NCBI GenBank assembly: GCA_014885115.2
Contig: WKLE02000864.1
Span: 23,332-40,988 of the forward strand
Origin: Asterionellopsis glacialis
Lineage: Eukaryota > Bacillariophyta > Plagiogrammaphyceae > Rhaphoneidales > Asterionellopsidaceae
Reading direction: 5' to 3'
DNA length: 17,657 nucleotides
Shown here: positions 17,113 to 17,657 of the stretch, one piece after another
How the letters are laid out: the number at the start of each line of letters is the position of its first letter
How positions within the stretch are numbered: position 1 is the first letter of the stretch
The notes under the pieces: generated by a model
Databases searched by the model: none
Seen by the model: the letters and a program-made list of their open reading frames with translations, nothing else
What the model was told of the DNA's origin: nothing
Made by a program: the position numbers and the translations under genes

Positions 17113-17282
17113 GCTCTAAATGTTGAATAGATGAAGTATATGAATAATTGTGAGCATTAGATTAAAACTATATTATTTCTCAGAACTCAACTGCTGATTT
17201 ATTCACTAGTTGAGGGCTTATACACTAGATCGGCTCAACTGCCGGGCTGTATTAATATTTCAATAAATTGTTTGAAATATAA
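17113..17282. repeat. Dispersed repeat B, copy 2
   Basis: This is the second copy of repeat B, in the same orientation, diverged by transitions and small length changes. It contains the inverted repeats AGTTGAG (17208-17214) / CTCAACT (17234-17240) and ATATTTCAA (17255-17263) / TTGAAATAT (17272-17280). It keeps two CpG (17231 and 17243) that align to TpG in copy 1. Confidence 0.6.
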
Positions 17283-17291
17283 GAGAGTTGG

Positions 17292-17312
17292 CAGTTGAAT
17301 GACATTCAACTG
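17292..17312. repeat. 21-bp near-perfect palindrome
   Basis: The arm CAGTTGAATG (17292-17301) is followed by one A and then CATTCAACTG (17303-17312), a perfect inverted repeat around a single base. It sits immediately right of repeat B copy 2, at the edge of the CpG-poor block. Confidence 0.85.
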
Positions 17313-17657
17313 TAGCTACTCTTAAGATAGTTAGTTGATTCGAAATAATAGTTCTTTTAGCTCTGATTAAAACTTACGTCATAACCCTTGCCAGTCATTG
17401 GAATCAAAATGTTATTATGTTTGGGGAATAAGGTAATACTGTCTATTACCGTAGAGTAGTAATAAGGTGATTACAAGTATACAGTAACAAAGTCTTATTA
17501 CAGTATTATAGTACGGTATCACCAATACTTGTAGCAAGAACCCTTACGCTATGCTACGGTACCGGTACGTGGTTTTGCATTATTTTAAAAAATAAAATCC
17601 CAGGCCCGATACTTTGTCCTTTGTCCCTTAACCCTTTCACCACCAAAATTGTCTCAC
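17313..17657. other. Gene-free right end with small inverted repeats
   Basis: No gene is seen. CpG returns here. The stretch 17420-17570 is dense in TATTAC, GTAATA and GGTA words. It has the hairpin GGTAATA (17432-17438) / TATTACC (17444-17450), the arms TACAAGTAT (17472-17480) / ATACTTGTA (17525-17533), and the palindrome GTACCGGTAC at 17559-17568, which also occurs at 37-46. Confidence 0.6.

Larger units (their letters stand above)
14115..17230. repeat. CpG-depleted, gene-free repetitive block
   Basis: I scanned the plus strand for CG (CpG is its own complement, so this covers both strands). There is none from 14115 to 15753 and only five from there to 17230, at 15754, 15872, 16271, 16573 and 16959. 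About a hundred would be expected from base composition. GpC, TpG and CpA are all common. The block has no intact gene. It contains diverged direct repeats, a tandem duplication, hairpins and broken minus-strand frames. The likeliest reading is an old, silenced mobile or repeated element whose methylated CpG decayed to TpG. No terminal repeats or domain identify its class. Confidence 0.65.

Overview
The window looks like nuclear DNA of a photosynthetic stramenopile, most likely a diatom. Three things suggest this. The 337-residue protein at 2222-3235 starts with a signal peptide that ends just before a Phe, as in the ASAFAP-type presequences that send proteins into red-lineage complex plastids. 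The large armadillo protein at 8059-11934 carries a short Cys/His motif followed by a Pro-Leu-Thr-Asn-Asp segment, which I recall from many diatom repeat proteins. The clear genes are single uninterrupted reading frames of a eukaryotic type, with no ribosome binding sites or operons. The species cannot be named from the sequence alone.

Layout. 1-548 is gene-free. 549-1451 (-) is a sigma-like glutathione S-transferase. 2222-3235 (-) is a plastid-targeted membrane protein of unknown function. 3236-4627 is a 1.4 kb upstream region shared with the next, divergent gene. It holds a TGACG palindrome and possible splice sites of a small minus-strand gene. 4628-7987 (+) is a 1119-residue mid-SUN (SUCO/Slp1-type) protein of the endoplasmic reticulum or nuclear envelope. 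It ends 71 bp from the end of the convergent gene 8059-11934 (-), a 1291-residue armadillo-repeat protein. 11935-13326 is gene-free. 13327-13767 (-) is a small glycine-zipper membrane protein with four AGATCT sites just upstream. The genes have unrelated roles and no shared pathway is evident.

The most unusual part is 14115-17230. By eye it has no CpG between 14115 and 15753 and only five up to 17230, while GpC is common and the neighbouring genes have many CpG. The block holds no intact gene. It contains two diverged repeat pairs, a 38-bp tandem duplication, several hairpins and broken minus-strand reading frames. Three CpG sites that fall in repeat copies each align to TpG in the sister copy. 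This is what long-term methylation and deamination of a silenced repeat would leave. The block is flanked by short islands dense in GTAC and CTAG words, and similar islands lie near 1-75 and 1704-1876.

I found no tRNA, rRNA, CRISPR array, prokaryotic element or complete transposon. No multi-gene system is evident. The candidate novelty lies in the CpG-free block, the GTAC-rich islands and a few features of individual proteins.
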